From Asbonarchaeum sp964517675 (GTDB lineage: Archaea; Nanohalarchaeota; Nanosalinia; Nanosalinales; Nanoanaerosalinaceae), in assembly GCA_964517675.1 (NCBI GenBank), contig CAZFEL010000001.1, positions 248,001-312,000 of the forward strand: a stretch of DNA of 64,000 nucleotides, read 5' to 3'. The notes beneath the pieces are model-generated. The model ran no database searches, had not been told where the DNA came from, and saw nothing but the letters and a program-made list of their open reading frames with translations. Positions 40,006-48,793 of this stretch are shown here, in pieces. Both the position numbers and the translations under genes were made by a program. The stretch's first letter is position 1; each line of letters begins with the position of its first letter.

Positions 40006-40955
40006 ATTCCCAAGATGGTCCGTGTCAGGTTCCTGACCGCAGGGCCCATGCCGACGGCGATGACCCCGAGCATGATCAGCATGCTGAGCCTGTCATCCTC
40101 CTCGGGGAGGTACGCGAGGATGGCGATGATGAACGCTGCCTTGACACCGAGGAAGGCATACGGTGTTCCCAGGGTCTCGATGAGGTACTGCGAGACCACG
40201 TGTTTCTCTCCGTAGCCGAGGAAACTCAATGAGCCGGCCGTCACGGCGCCGTCCATCACCTGGGCGATGACCGCGATCTCCCCGATCCTCGTGTTGAGGA
40301 ACGTGTCCGGGACGAAGGAGGCGATCTTCCTGCCCAGCCCCACCGCAGCGAGCAGTGCTGCGACGGTGATCGCGATGATGGCCATGATGCCCTCTGGAGG
40401 GGCGGCACCGGAACCGAACCGGGCAATAGCCGTCGGTGCGAGCAAGGCCGCAGTGAGGATGATGCCGCCGCTCCCCGCCAGCAGGAGCGGCCGCCTGCAG
40501 CTATCGTATCGACCCTTCCTGACAAGGACGACGCTGAGATACAGGCACCCGACCGCTATCCCGGCGACGAGGAAGTAGATGAGCGGGGTGATCAGTGGGA
40601 TGTTGAAGGGGTACCCGACCGCACCTGTATCCTCGATGACCCGCAGCATCCCGCCCATGACGACGAACGGCACCATCCCGATGACGAGGTCCTGCCCGCC
40701 CTCGATGTCCCACCGGTCCAGCAGCCGATCAAGGCCGACGATGAACCCGACGAAGGCGACGGCGTACAGTGAGGTGTTGTAGACGTTGTAGCCCTCGGCC
40801 GCGGTGACCCCGCTGTAGGTGACGGTCGTCCCTTTCGCATGCGTTATCAGCGGACCGGCGATGTACCTCCAGAGGAACTCGATGGCGGCCTCGTTGGTCG
40901 CGATGACCGCGAGGACGAGCACGGAGCCGATCCCGAGTATGTGTGTTCGTTCCAT
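40002..40955 (-). CDS. DUF63-family integral membrane protein
   Basis: 317 aa, eight to nine membrane helices. The stretch TAAEGYNVYNTSLYAVAFVG and QDLVIGMVPFVVMGGMLRVI match DUF63 proteins of euryarchaea and DPANN, whose function is unknown. It starts at the ATG 40955, 3 bases after the end of the EndoQ gene, so the two form an operon. A conserved His (EKHVVSQYL) in a late loop is notable. Confidence 0.88.
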   Translation of the reverse strand: MERTHILGIGSVLVLAVIATNEAAIEFLWRYIAGPLITHAKGTTVTYSGVTAAEGYNVYNTSLYAVAFVGFIVGLDRLLDRWDIEGGQDLVIGMVPFVVMGGMLRVIEDTGAVGYPFNIPLITPLIYFLVAGIAVGCLYLSVVLVRKGRYDSCRRPLLLAGSGGIILTAALLAPTAIARFGSGAAPPEGIMAIIAITVAALLAAVGLGRKIASFVPDTFLNTRIGEIAVIAQVMDGAVTAGSLSFLGYGEKHVVSQYLIETLGTPYAFLGVKAAFIIAILAYLPEEDDRLSMLIMLGVIAVGMGPAVRNLTRTILGI

Positions 40956-40957
40956 TG

Positions 40958-42211
40958 TTAGAAGTCTGAGAGGGAGCTCTGTGTGTTGTCGTACCTGCAC
41001 TCGAGCTCGTCTGCCCGTGTTTCGAGTATGCGCTGTCGCTGTTCCTCATCGCGGGGGATGATCAGTTCGCCGTACTCCCCGCCACCACCCGGGATCATGA
41101 TGGTCTTGTCCTCCCGGAACATGCCGATGGCCCTGGCGACTTTGCTGTTGACGTCCTCGAGGTCTTCAATGTCGGTATCGAGCAGTATGCCGATCTCGGA
41201 GTCGAATGCATCAAGGAAATTGTCGTAGATCGACTGGACGGTCTTCGTCGTCGGCGAGGAGTGCCCGACGACGTGCTGGATGATCTCGGCCAGCGGGACG
41301 AGGTGGACGTACTCCGGCCGCCTGTCTGGGGCCGCACCCCCGTCGCTGAGCTCATCGATCCTGTCGCTCACTCCTTTCTTGATCGATTTGCCACATTCGA
41401 GACACGTCCAATCGTTCTCCCGTGCCTGCTGGAGACTGTACCGCTGGTGGCAGTCCTGGCAGGCCGAGCAGTGGTACTTGCCCTCGCGTGGATCGAAGCC
41501 GACGTTGAGGACTGGTTCGCGACCCCCCTCTTGGTGGATTGCCTTCCGGATCTCATCGAAGCTGATGTCTTCGACCTGGAACCTGTTGAACTCCCGCCCC
41601 ATCCGGTGGGGCCAGGGGGAGTGGGCATCCGAGTTGCTGAGGAAGGTCATCTCGTTGTGGTCGGATATCCTGTCGGCCAGCCCGGAGTCGGCGGACAGCC
41701 CGAGCTCGAGGAAATCGAGCTCCGATGTCATGCTGCCGTAGCAGTCCGCGAGTGAATCGTGGTGGCCGTAGATCGCGGTGTACGGGGTGAACGCATGGGC
41801 GGGACCGATGAGGCAGTCGTTGTCCTTCGCGATGCGGACGATACGTTCCCCACCGATATCGAGCCGTGGCCGGCCCTCCCGGTCGATGTCCGATGAGTGA
41901 TTGCTGAACGCATCGTGGACCGATCGGACGGCCTCGAGGTCAGGGAACAGTATGATGTGGTGGACGCGGCTGTCGTCCTCGACCTCGGTCGAGAGGACGA
42001 AATCACACGCATCCGTGCGGTATATCCCGTCGCCGGTGTCCTCGGTGGTCTCGGCGACGTGGTCCCTCCAGTCCGGGTTGAGGATGTCCCCGGTCCCGAT
42101 GAGGTCCAGTCCCTTGATGGCTGATTGCTCCGCCATGACCGGGATCTTCATCTTGTCCGAGACGCCGCCGGAATAATAGCCGTGGAGATGGAGGTCCGCA
42201 TCGACGTGCAT
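40958..42211 (-). CDS. Endonuclease Q-like PHP-domain protein
   Basis: 417 aa. The PHP metal site begins HVDADLHLHGYYSGG, with further ligands in IGTGDILNP and GPAHAFTP, and the family Ser-Asp-Ala-His of FLSNSDAHSPWPH. A zinc-ribbon insert (CSACQDCHQ and WTCLECGK) and an ending with GGGGEYGELIIPR complete the EndoQ pattern (TIGR00375). Family role: nicks 5' of deaminated bases such as hypoxanthine and uracil. ATG 42211 is preferred; a TATA-like CGTAAAAAGC at about 42232-42242 supports a leaderless start. Confidence 0.9.
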   Translation of the reverse strand: MHVDADLHLHGYYSGGVSDKMKIPVMAEQSAIKGLDLIGTGDILNPDWRDHVAETTEDTGDGIYRTDACDFVLSTEVEDDSRVHHIILFPDLEAVRSVHDAFSNHSSDIDREGRPRLDIGGERIVRIAKDNDCLIGPAHAFTPYTAIYGHHDSLADCYGSMTSELDFLELGLSADSGLADRISDHNEMTFLSNSDAHSPWPHRMGREFNRFQVEDISFDEIRKAIHQEGGREPVLNVGFDPREGKYHCSACQDCHQRYSLQQARENDWTCLECGKSIKKGVSDRIDELSDGGAAPDRRPEYVHLVPLAEIIQHVVGHSSPTTKTVQSIYDNFLDAFDSEIGILLDTDIEDLEDVNSKVARAIGMFREDKTIMIPGGGGEYGELIIPRDEEQRQRILETRADELECRYDNTQSSLSDF

Positions 42212-42255
42212 GCGGTACAAGGTGGCGGGCAGGCTTTTTACGGTTTATCCCCCGT

Positions 42256-44202
42256 CTATGCGTTCTTCGGCTCGAGCGGTCCAGCCATCTTCGATCCCAG
42301 TCGCCGCCTGATGAGGATGAGGAAGGCGATGATGAGGACGGCTGCTGCAGCGTACTCCGTGTTGTTCCGGACAAGGGTGACTGCCCTGCCGCCGTACTGC
42401 CCGACGCGGTCCATGAGCTCATCGAACGTCGCCGCGACGGAACCTCTGACATCGACCTTGAGGTCCTGTGAGAGGATGGTCTCGTTCCGGTAGTCGACGT
42501 CGACGGACCCGACGTACGAGCCGCTCCTGTTGCCCGCTATCGTCATGTTGACCGTCGTGGTGCTGTTGGACGCGAGCATGATGTCCTCAGCCGTGGTCGG
42601 TGCCAGCTCTGCGGGGAGATCGCTGAGGCGGATGGTGACATTGTAGGCCTCCGGTCGCGGGTTGGTGAGGTCCGCGATGAGGAACCGTCGCTGTCCTTTG
42701 TCCATCGCGAAGCTCCCAGAGGCGTTGATCGATATGCCGGGATTGCTCACAGTCTCGACCTCGGCGATGTTGATGGTTCCGCTCGCGCTGTCGGAACCGT
42801 CCCGGGTCTCGGCCCGGAACGTGATAGCGTACTCTCCTGGTGCGTCTGTCGGGATCGGGAGACAGATCCGCCTGTCGCTCAGCTGGCTGACGTTGTGTGC
42901 GACCTCCCGCCCGTTGAACGCGAGGGTGGAGGTGACGTAGGATTCACTCGATACCGTGACCTGGGCGCAGGCCGATGCGTCCTCGGTCTGGTTGACCGGT
43001 GACGGGATGGCGAATTCTGTGACCTCGATCCGGGGCTGGACCCGGAGCTGCTTCGACACGCGCAGGTTGCTGTTCTGGAAGGTGACCCGCTGGATGCCAG
43101 CGGAGTCCGGCCGGATGTAGGTCCGGTAACGGCCTGTCTCGTCAGTGGTGAGGCCTGCTATGAAGGCATCGTTGAGGTACAGGTTCGCCACGACCCCGCC
43201 TGCACCACCGCTCTGGTCGGTGATACGTCCGGACACGTAAACTGCTTCGCCGACGGCGGCTGTCTGGGGTTCGAGGCGCATCGACGCCCGGAAGGATGTG
43301 AGCTGAAGCGTCGTGGTTATCGTGTGGCTGTTCTCATAATCGCGTGCTGTGACACGGACGCTTTCATCTTCTATAGCGTCGGATGGAACGTCGATATCGA
43401 TCGTCCGTGTCTCGGTCTCGTCAGGACTGAGTGAGAACCGTGTGGTCTCGGTGCTCTGGTCGAAGGCCTCGAGTTCGACCCTGACCCCGCGGGCGGTCTC
43501 GTTCTTGTTGTTCGTGACGGTCACCTCTGCGGTGGCCGTATCGCCCGGCCTGACCTGTGAGGGGAGGGTGAGTTCGGTTATCTGGAGCGCCCGTCCTTTG
43601 AGCTCGCTCTCGCTCATCACGACATCGTACTCGCTCGTCTTGCCGTCGTACACGTTGACTGTTATCTCGCGTGAGGTGAACCCATCGCGCTCGAGATACG
43701 CCTGGTATTCCCCGACAGGCACTTCATCGAAGATGACGTTGCCTCCTCCGCTTGTCTCTTTTTCCTTGTCGTACCCTGTCTCATCGCTGGCCAGCCTGAC
43801 ACTAACGTCTGGAAGGTCATCGCCCGCCTCGGTCTCGGTGTGTATCGTGACCTCGCCGCGCAGGTCTTTTTTCTGGATGTACACTGTTTTGGACGTCTCC
43901 GTGTCGTCTTCGACACTGACGGATACTTCTCGGGTGTGGAAGTCTTCCTTCTCGATCGTCACGCGGTATATGCCAGCGTCCAGACCGCCGAACCGGACTG
44001 TCCCGCTACTGTCCGTGCGGTCCTCGTCCTCGAAGCTACCGTCGTTGATCGTGACGAGGGCATCATCGACAGCGGTGCTGTTCTCGTCCTCGACGGTGAT
44101 ATCGAGGGTTCCGTCGGCGGCAGCAGGCGCCGAGACGGCGAGGATGGCGAGAACGATGAGACCGAACCGGAGCAGATCGCGTCTGTGTATCATTATAACC
44201 AT
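42256..44202 (-). CDS. Surface protein with carboxypeptidase-regulatory-like and CARDB-like repeats
   Basis: 648 aa, Sec signal peptide (LLRFGLIVLAILAVSAPAAA), then three CarboxypepD-reg-like repeats (GTVRFGGLDAGIYRVTIEKE, NVIFDEVPVGEYQAYLERDG, GRYRTYIRPDSAGIQRVTF), CARDB-like beta modules (ALQITELTLPSQVRPGDTAT), and a C-terminal helix (about 620-640, AAAVLIIAFLILIRRRLG) as an anchor. Many NxS/T sites suggest glycosylation. Role is surface structure or adhesion by inference. Start at ATG 44202 fits a TATA-like ATTTTAAATA near 44223-44233. Confidence 0.8.
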   Translation of the reverse strand: MVIMIHRRDLLRFGLIVLAILAVSAPAAADGTLDITVEDENSTAVDDALVTINDGSFEDEDRTDSSGTVRFGGLDAGIYRVTIEKEDFHTREVSVSVEDDTETSKTVYIQKKDLRGEVTIHTETEAGDDLPDVSVRLASDETGYDKEKETSGGGNVIFDEVPVGEYQAYLERDGFTSREITVNVYDGKTSEYDVVMSESELKGRALQITELTLPSQVRPGDTATAEVTVTNNKNETARGVRVELEAFDQSTETTRFSLSPDETETRTIDIDVPSDAIEDESVRVTARDYENSHTITTTLQLTSFRASMRLEPQTAAVGEAVYVSGRITDQSGGAGGVVANLYLNDAFIAGLTTDETGRYRTYIRPDSAGIQRVTFQNSNLRVSKQLRVQPRIEVTEFAIPSPVNQTEDASACAQVTVSSESYVTSTLAFNGREVAHNVSQLSDRRICLPIPTDAPGEYAITFRAETRDGSDSASGTINIAEVETVSNPGISINASGSFAMDKGQRRFLIADLTNPRPEAYNVTIRLSDLPAELAPTTAEDIMLASNSTTTVNMTIAGNRSGSYVGSVDVDYRNETILSQDLKVDVRGSVAATFDELMDRVGQYGGRAVTLVRNNTEYAAAAVLIIAFLILIRRRLGSKMAGPLEPKNA

Positions 44203-44237
44203 TACGTGACAAAACACTGCACGTATTTAAAATTTGT

Positions 44238-45320
44238 CTACTCCACGCGCGCATCCACACAGATCCTGTACGTGTACGGGGAGTGGTGACCGCAGATCTC
44301 TTTCTCGAGGACGGTGATCTCCCGTCCCATCCGCTGTGCTGCGTCCTCGAGTTCCTGCACCGGATCGGTCCAGAGGTCGTCCTCGTCGCTGAACCGGTAG
44401 TAATGGATTGTCCCGCCGGAGGCGATCGTCTCGACGGCGAGATCGACGAACTCGTCCGCGTGGCCGGGCAGTGGCATGATGATACGGTCCGGGGCCTCGA
44501 GGCCCGGGGCGATCTCGCTGACGTCCCCGCAGTGGGCCGTGACCCTGTCTTGGACGTCGTTGAGCTCGATGTTGTCTTCCATGTACCGACAGCCCGCGGG
44601 GTTTTTCTCGATCGCATCGACGGTGGCATCGTGATCCGTCGCTATCAGGACGGCGTATGGCCCGACACCGGCGAACCAGACGGCAACGTGCTCGCCGTCC
44701 TCGACCTTCCCTGTGACCCGTTCCCTTTCGTGGCCGAGGCGCTCGGAGAAATAGACATCGGTCGGGTCGACCCGGTACCGGCAGCCGTGCTCGCGGTGGA
44801 CGGTCTCGGTGCCGTCCCCGTGGAGGACGGTGTAGTCCCCGACCCGGAACTCGCCCTCGAGCTTGCCGGTCTTCGCGAGGACGGTCCTGACGTTCGGGTT
44901 CTGCTCGAGGAGGGCCTCGACGATCTCGTCGCTGTTGTCCGGGATCTCGTCCATGTTGATGATAGCGATGTCCCCGATGATCTCGTAGGAGGAAGGCATG
45001 TTGTCCGGTGTATCGATATCGTTCTCGTCGCTGTACGGGTCGAAGACCGATACATCCGCTCCGGTCTCGTCCTCGATTCGGTCTTTCTCGTCCTCGGGGA
45101 TGGCGGTGGTGAACACGATGGTTCGGTCTTCTTTTCCGGCCGATTCGAGTTGTTCCTCGATTTCTCCGGGTCCTGCATCGGGGAGCGGGAGGACAGCGAG
45201 TTCCTGTTCGTCCTTCGATGCTGTGAGATGGTCATCGTGGTCGGTAACGGTGAAGCCCTGGTCCTCGAACAGCTCCCGGACCCGGCGGTGGTAGTCCTCG
45301 GTGTCGTGGTCCTCGTCCAT
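44238..45320 (-). CDS. trm5: tRNA (guanine37-N1)-methyltransferase
   Basis: 360 aa. The N-terminal domain (acidic, 1-100) is followed by KTGKLEGEFRVGDYTVLHGD and the Rossmann SAM motif VWFAGVGPYAVLIATDHDA, with IIMPLPGHADEFVDLAVETI matching the Trm5 N-x-P-L motif region. Family role: m1G37 in tRNA, needed for reading frame maintenance, and in archaea also a step to wyosine. ATG 45320 is preferred to the longer start at 45482. It lies 5 bases after the Lrp gene's stop, transcribed together. Confidence 0.9.
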   Translation of the reverse strand: MDEDHDTEDYHRRVRELFEDQGFTVTDHDDHLTASKDEQELAVLPLPDAGPGEIEEQLESAGKEDRTIVFTTAIPEDEKDRIEDETGADVSVFDPYSDENDIDTPDNMPSSYEIIGDIAIINMDEIPDNSDEIVEALLEQNPNVRTVLAKTGKLEGEFRVGDYTVLHGDGTETVHREHGCRYRVDPTDVYFSERLGHERERVTGKVEDGEHVAVWFAGVGPYAVLIATDHDATVDAIEKNPAGCRYMEDNIELNDVQDRVTAHCGDVSEIAPGLEAPDRIIMPLPGHADEFVDLAVETIASGGTIHYYRFSDEDDLWTDPVQELEDAAQRMGREITVLEKEICGHHSPYTYRICVDARVE

Positions 45321-45325
45321 ATCGA

Positions 45326-45799
45326 TCACGTCTCGGTGTCCTCGCGGAGCGTCTGGAGGTCGGGCGGGTCGTTCTCGAGGGGGGCGGTCAGGGCGACCCG
45401 GGTGTAGGTGCTCTCGACCCCGTCCATGGAGAGGACGCCTTTGACCAGTTCGTTCATCTCCTCCCGGTCCTGGAACCTGCACAGCATGACGACGTCGTGA
45501 TCGCCGGTGACCTCATAGAGGGATATGACGTTGCTCAGGTCCGTGAGGTTCTTCTCGTTCTCGGCCAGCATGTCGCTGGAGACAGATACCTCGACCACGG
45601 CTGTGAGGTTGTAGCCCATCTCGGCGTAGTCGACGACCGGCTTGAACCCTTTGATGATACCCTCGTGCCGCAGTTTGCGCATGCGAGAGCTCACTGTGGA
45701 GGGGGAGACCTCGATCGCTTCGGCGATCTCACGGAGTGAAGCGCGCCCGTCCTCGTTGAGCTGTTCAATTATTCGGATATCGATGTCGTCGACAGTCAT
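45326..45799 (-). CDS. Lrp/AsnC-family transcription factor
   Basis: 157 aa. HTH_AsnC: DIRIIEQLNEDGRASLREIA, EAIEVSPSTVSSRMRKLRHE, then an AsnC ligand (RAM) domain with VVEVSVSSDMLAENEKNLTD and ITGDHDVVMLCRF. Family role: amino-acid-responsive regulation, often of its own gene. A TATA-like TATTATATATTTA at about 45821-45833 and a perfect palindrome next to the start codon are upstream. It is followed by trm5. Confidence 0.93.
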   Translation of the reverse strand: MTVDDIDIRIIEQLNEDGRASLREIAEAIEVSPSTVSSRMRKLRHEGIIKGFKPVVDYAEMGYNLTAVVEVSVSSDMLAENEKNLTDLSNVISLYEVTGDHDVVMLCRFQDREEMNELVKGVLSMDGVESTYTRVALTAPLENDPPDLQTLREDTET

Positions 45800-45802
45800 A
45801 TG

Positions 45803-45816
45803 TGGACGTTCGTCCA
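45803..45816 (-). promoter_or_regulatory. Palindrome at the Lrp-gene start (candidate operator)
   Basis: TGGACG-TT-CGTCCA has perfect 6-base arms and lies between the TATA element and the lrp ATG (4 bases from it). Placement over the transcription start fits autorepression. Binding by the encoded Lrp is not shown. Confidence 0.4.
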
Positions 45817-45918
45817 GGATATTATATATTTACCGATTATCCGTACAAGATAACTTATAAATAGGAGACGAACGTAGTCTAGACTGGAGTTGAGAGACTC
45901 TGTGTGGGGGGAACAGAA

Positions 45919-46065
45919 ATGCGATGCGAAGCCTGTGGTGCCTTGGTCGAGGCAGAAGAGGCGACGCGCAAGAAGGTGGTCGGGAAGGTCCGTGAACTGT
46001 GCCAGGACTGCAGCGCGAAGCTCCAGAAGGTTGATCAGGGCGTCATGACCACGACGGCGACATAA
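45919..46065 (+). CDS. Zinc-knuckle micro-protein, 48 aa
   Basis: Starts MRCEACGALVEAEEATRKKV and continues CQDCSAKLQKVDQG. Two CxxC pairs (C3/C6 and C28/C31), the same layout as the protein at 22479 (both end the second pair with C-Q-D-C), so they are probable paralogs. TATA-like CTTATAAATAGG at 45853-45864. It follows the divergent promoter region of the Lrp gene and ends in a T-rich tract. Function unknown. Confidence 0.65.
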   Translation: MRCEACGALVEAEEATRKKVVGKVRELCQDCSAKLQKVDQGVMTTTAT

Positions 46066-46090
46066 CCCGACCGGCGGACGCGCCGGTCAT

Positions 46091-46102
46091 CCCTTTTTTC
46101 TT
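46091..46102 (+). terminator. T-rich tract after the zinc-knuckle gene
   Basis: CCCTTTTTTCTT follows the stop by about 25 bases, with the short GC-rich stretch CGCGCCGGTC before it. A T-cluster terminator. Confidence 0.4.
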
Positions 46103-46145
46103 CCGGCCGACACGGTAGTTATTCCGTCTACGGGCAGGTCCTCAC

Positions 46146-46684
46146 ATGCTCTCGACGGTTGAGGACCTGCTCGCGGAGGAGGAGCAGCTCCAGCGGACGA
46201 TCAACCTGTTCCGGTTCGATTCGACATACTTCCGATCGTTCCTCGGTGTTCTTTCCTTCTCGTCCTCGGGGCCGGTATCGTCGTCTTCGGGCTCCTCGAG
46301 CAGATGACGGGGCCAGCTGCGATCGCCGGTTCTTTCCTGACCGGTGTGGGGATCGTGATCGGTGGTGTGGCCGAGATCCGTTGACGGTTCGTGATGTACC
46401 ATATCACGGACAGGAAGGTGATCGAGGAGACAGGTATCATCGACAAGGAGATGGTGGCGGTGGCGTTCGGCCAGATCGCGAACACGGCGATCGATGAGGG
46501 TCTTTAGGAGCGACTGTTCGATGTCGGGGATAGCTACATCTCGACGGTGGGGACCGATACGACCGAGATGGTGCTGACAGGGGTGAAAGATCCGGCGGGG
46601 TTCAAGGTCGAACTGGGGGAGCTGTACATGGGGAAGACGGTGAGGAGGTCACCTATTCGAGCGGCTGAGGCCGGATACCTTTAA
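46146..46684 (+). pseudogene. Bacterial-PH-domain (bPH2-like) membrane protein, disrupted
   Basis: From the ATG at 46146 the frame starts MLSTVEDLLAEEEQLQRTIN and FRFDSTYFRSFLGVL, then shifts: a membrane-helix pair (LVLGAGIVVFGLLEQMTG and SFLTGVGIVIGGVAEIR) lies in the next frame from about 46255. Two in-frame stops follow (TGA at 46382, TAG at 46505), on either side of RFVMYHITDRKVIEETGIID, after which the PH strand signature reads GDSYISTVGTDTTEMVLTGV then KDPAGF. Without the lesions it would be an ordinary two-helix plus bPH domain protein of about 180 aa. Three separate lesions in one gene argue against a single sequencing error. Confidence 0.75.
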
Positions 46685-46713
46685 TTATCCGTGATGGGCA
46701 TTGAAGCTTTGCG

Positions 46714-47580
46714 ATGCCGGAGGACTCCGAACAGCGTTCCGACCAGCAGGCCGGAGGCCAGTCACAGCAAGGCCAGGGACCCCGGCAGGCTGCCCCGGGA
46801 CAGGCCGATATCCAGCGTCGGCAGCAGCAGGCCGTCCAGCATGCAGCAGAGGATGAGTCCCGTGGCTCGAGCAGGTTCTTCACGAGAGATCACCTGATCG
46901 AGGAGGGTGCTGTCGAGGCCAGGAACCTGTACGGCAAGAGCAAGATCGGGGATGAGGATGAGTGGTACAACCTCGTCGATATCTTCCTGATGCTGCCGAC
47001 GCTACTCGAGCAGGAATTCGCGAAGAGGTTCCGCAAGCGTGCCGGTCTGCGGAACTGGGAATCGAGCATGAACCGCCATCTCATCCCGATGAAATACGTC
47101 ATTGCGAAGATGGCGATCGAACATGCTCTCGATGAGGACATGATTGAGCCACTGTTCCGTGACAGGATCAAGTACTACTTCTATGTCAAGCTCCCGCCGC
47201 TGGGACGACCGCTGGCGTACTTCGATAAGCTTGGTCCGTCCAAGGAGGAGGCCAAAAACTGGGCGCTGTACGAGACAGGCGAACTCAGCAGGGAGGAGGT
47301 CCTGGGGATCTCCTCTGCCAGCAGTGAGATCGAGATCATCAAGCGGCGAGGGCAGTTGAAAAAGAAGAAGTTCCACAAGGCACGTAAGAAACTCCAGAAG
47401 GCCCAGAAAAAGCGCCAGAAGCTCCTCGATGCAGGCAAGAAGGGCACACAGGAGTACAACGAGGTGATGGGGAAGGTCCGTCATTACTCGGACCTGACCG
47501 AGGAGTACCGTCGGGAGTACAACGATCTGAAGGAAGAGTACGAAGCCCTGAAGGAATCCTACGATGAGGTGGAGGATTGA
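46714..47580 (+). CDS. Hypothetical protein with C-terminal coiled coil, 288 aa
   Basis: A Gln-rich disordered start (PEDSEQRSDQQAGGQSQQGQ), a central folded region with Tyr/Arg content (FRDRIKYYFYVKLPPLGRPL), then a basic coiled coil (about 205-285, HKARKKLQKAQKKRQKLLD and EYEALKESYDEVE). No known domain. It opens the envelope-machine locus and may be a cytoplasmic scaffold for it (inference from position and coiled coil, similar to the pair at 56803 and 57694). Confidence 0.75.
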   Translation: MPEDSEQRSDQQAGGQSQQGQGPRQAAPGQADIQRRQQQAVQHAAEDESRGSSRFFTRDHLIEEGAVEARNLYGKSKIGDEDEWYNLVDIFLMLPTLLEQEFAKRFRKRAGLRNWESSMNRHLIPMKYVIAKMAIEHALDEDMIEPLFRDRIKYYFYVKLPPLGRPLAYFDKLGPSKEEAKNWALYETGELSREEVLGISSASSEIEIIKRRGQLKKKKFHKARKKLQKAQKKRQKLLDAGKKGTQEYNEVMGKVRHYSDLTEEYRREYNDLKEEYEALKESYDEVED

Positions 47581-47614
47581 TTAAACATGCCGTACAAAGT
47601 AGAGATATCCCGCC

Positions 47615-48793
47615 ATGAGTGCCGACGATCCCTTCGATGACAACCTCGACGATGTCGATGTCCCGGACTACCGGGGCGCGGGCGACCAGCAGTCACAGGA
47701 CCAAGGAGAGACCTGCCCGGTCTGTGGCCAGCAGTTCCCACAGGGGATACCACAGGACCACAGGGTGCCTGATTGTGAATACTGCGGGCAGAAGCTGTGT
47801 GCTGCCACGGAGGCCGAACACGAGCAGGAGCACAAGTGGGAGGAGCCCAACCCGCCGGCCGATCAGCCGGCAAGGAATGAGGCTCCTGGGGACGAGCAGG
47901 AACTCGAGCAAGCCCGTGCCAGGAGCAGGAATCGGCGGGCGCGAAACACGAGAGGGGGCCAGCAGGACATTCAGACGGATGCCCGCTATCGTGATACGAG
48001 CGGAATGGACTTCGATACGGGACGGGCGCTCAAAACGACGGCGAAGATACTGCCGGTACTTATCGGCATCATGTTCCTGTTCTTCTATGTAAAACAGGCC
48101 CTCCCGATCGTGATGCTCCTTGGTGGCGCGGCATCGGTGTATGTATCGAAGGGCCGGCTCATCGATGAAGACCGGACTCCTGTTCTACACACGTTTGCTA
48201 CCCTCCTCTTTGGTCTCCTCTGGGCATTGACGTCTGCCAATGCCGTCCTCTCGTTCCTCGCAGGGAACTTCATGTCGCTTGATTTCGTCGTCAATCTCCT
48301 GACAGCGGCCATGACGACGATCTACATGACTGCCGGGGAAGGGTACAGGGAGGTGGGGCAGGCGATAGGCACCTTGGAGACCGTCCTTCTATCAGGGTTT
48401 GAGGACCCCACAACGATGGGAGGAAGTGTCCCTGTCGCTTTCCTCTATGCGCTGCTCGGGCTCTTCGTACCCCTAATCATGTTCCTGGTCGGCTTGTTCA
48501 CTGCGATGCGTGTCAGCGTGTATGATGCGGTTGCACTAGGGGCTTTCTTCTTTTCCCTGCTGATACCGGTGACGTTCTACCATTACATCAGGTTCTGGAA
48601 GATGAAAAAGAGCGAGCTGGAAAGCGGTGCACGAGCCACGAGACGTACAGGGCGTGAAGCCGCACGGAAAGGTCGTGAACAGGTCAGCAAGCGCAGGGAA
48701 CAGGCCGGTCGTCTCCGGGACAGGGTCCAGGAGCGGATGGCGTCTGAGGAGGAAGAGGAAGATGACCAGGAGCAGGGAGGTGGTAGCATATGA
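47615..48793 (+). CDS. Zinc-binding N-terminus plus six-helix membrane protein, 392 aa
   Basis: A Cys-rich N-terminal module (GETCPVCGQQFPQGIPQDH then CEYCGQKLC and a His-rich AEHEQEHKWEE) suggests a zinc finger, followed by a long polar linker, then about six membrane helices from residue 150 to 330 (VLIGIMFLFFYVKQALPIVM, FLYALLGLFVPLIMFLVGLF). The C-terminal Arg/Glu-rich tail (RDRVQERMASEEEEEDDQEQ) is cytoplasmic. No family recognised. It overlaps the next gene by 4 bases, so they are co-translated and may form a complex. Confidence 0.7.
   Translation: MSADDPFDDNLDDVDVPDYRGAGDQQSQDQGETCPVCGQQFPQGIPQDHRVPDCEYCGQKLCAATEAEHEQEHKWEEPNPPADQPARNEAPGDEQELEQARARSRNRRARNTRGGQQDIQTDARYRDTSGMDFDTGRALKTTAKILPVLIGIMFLFFYVKQALPIVMLLGGAASVYVSKGRLIDEDRTPVLHTFATLLFGLLWALTSANAVLSFLAGNFMSLDFVVNLLTAAMTTIYMTAGEGYREVGQAIGTLETVLLSGFEDPTTMGGSVPVAFLYALLGLFVPLIMFLVGLFTAMRVSVYDAVALGAFFFSLLIPVTFYHYIRFWKMKKSELESGARATRRTGREAARKGREQVSKRREQAGRLRDRVQERMASEEEEEDDQEQGGGSI

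Noticed and set aside
46382..46507. TGA and TAG in the bPH gene as recoded selenocysteine or pyrrolysine
   Set aside because: The gene also carries a frameshift, neither position is a usual Sec/Pyl site in PH domains, and no recoding element or related gene is visible here.
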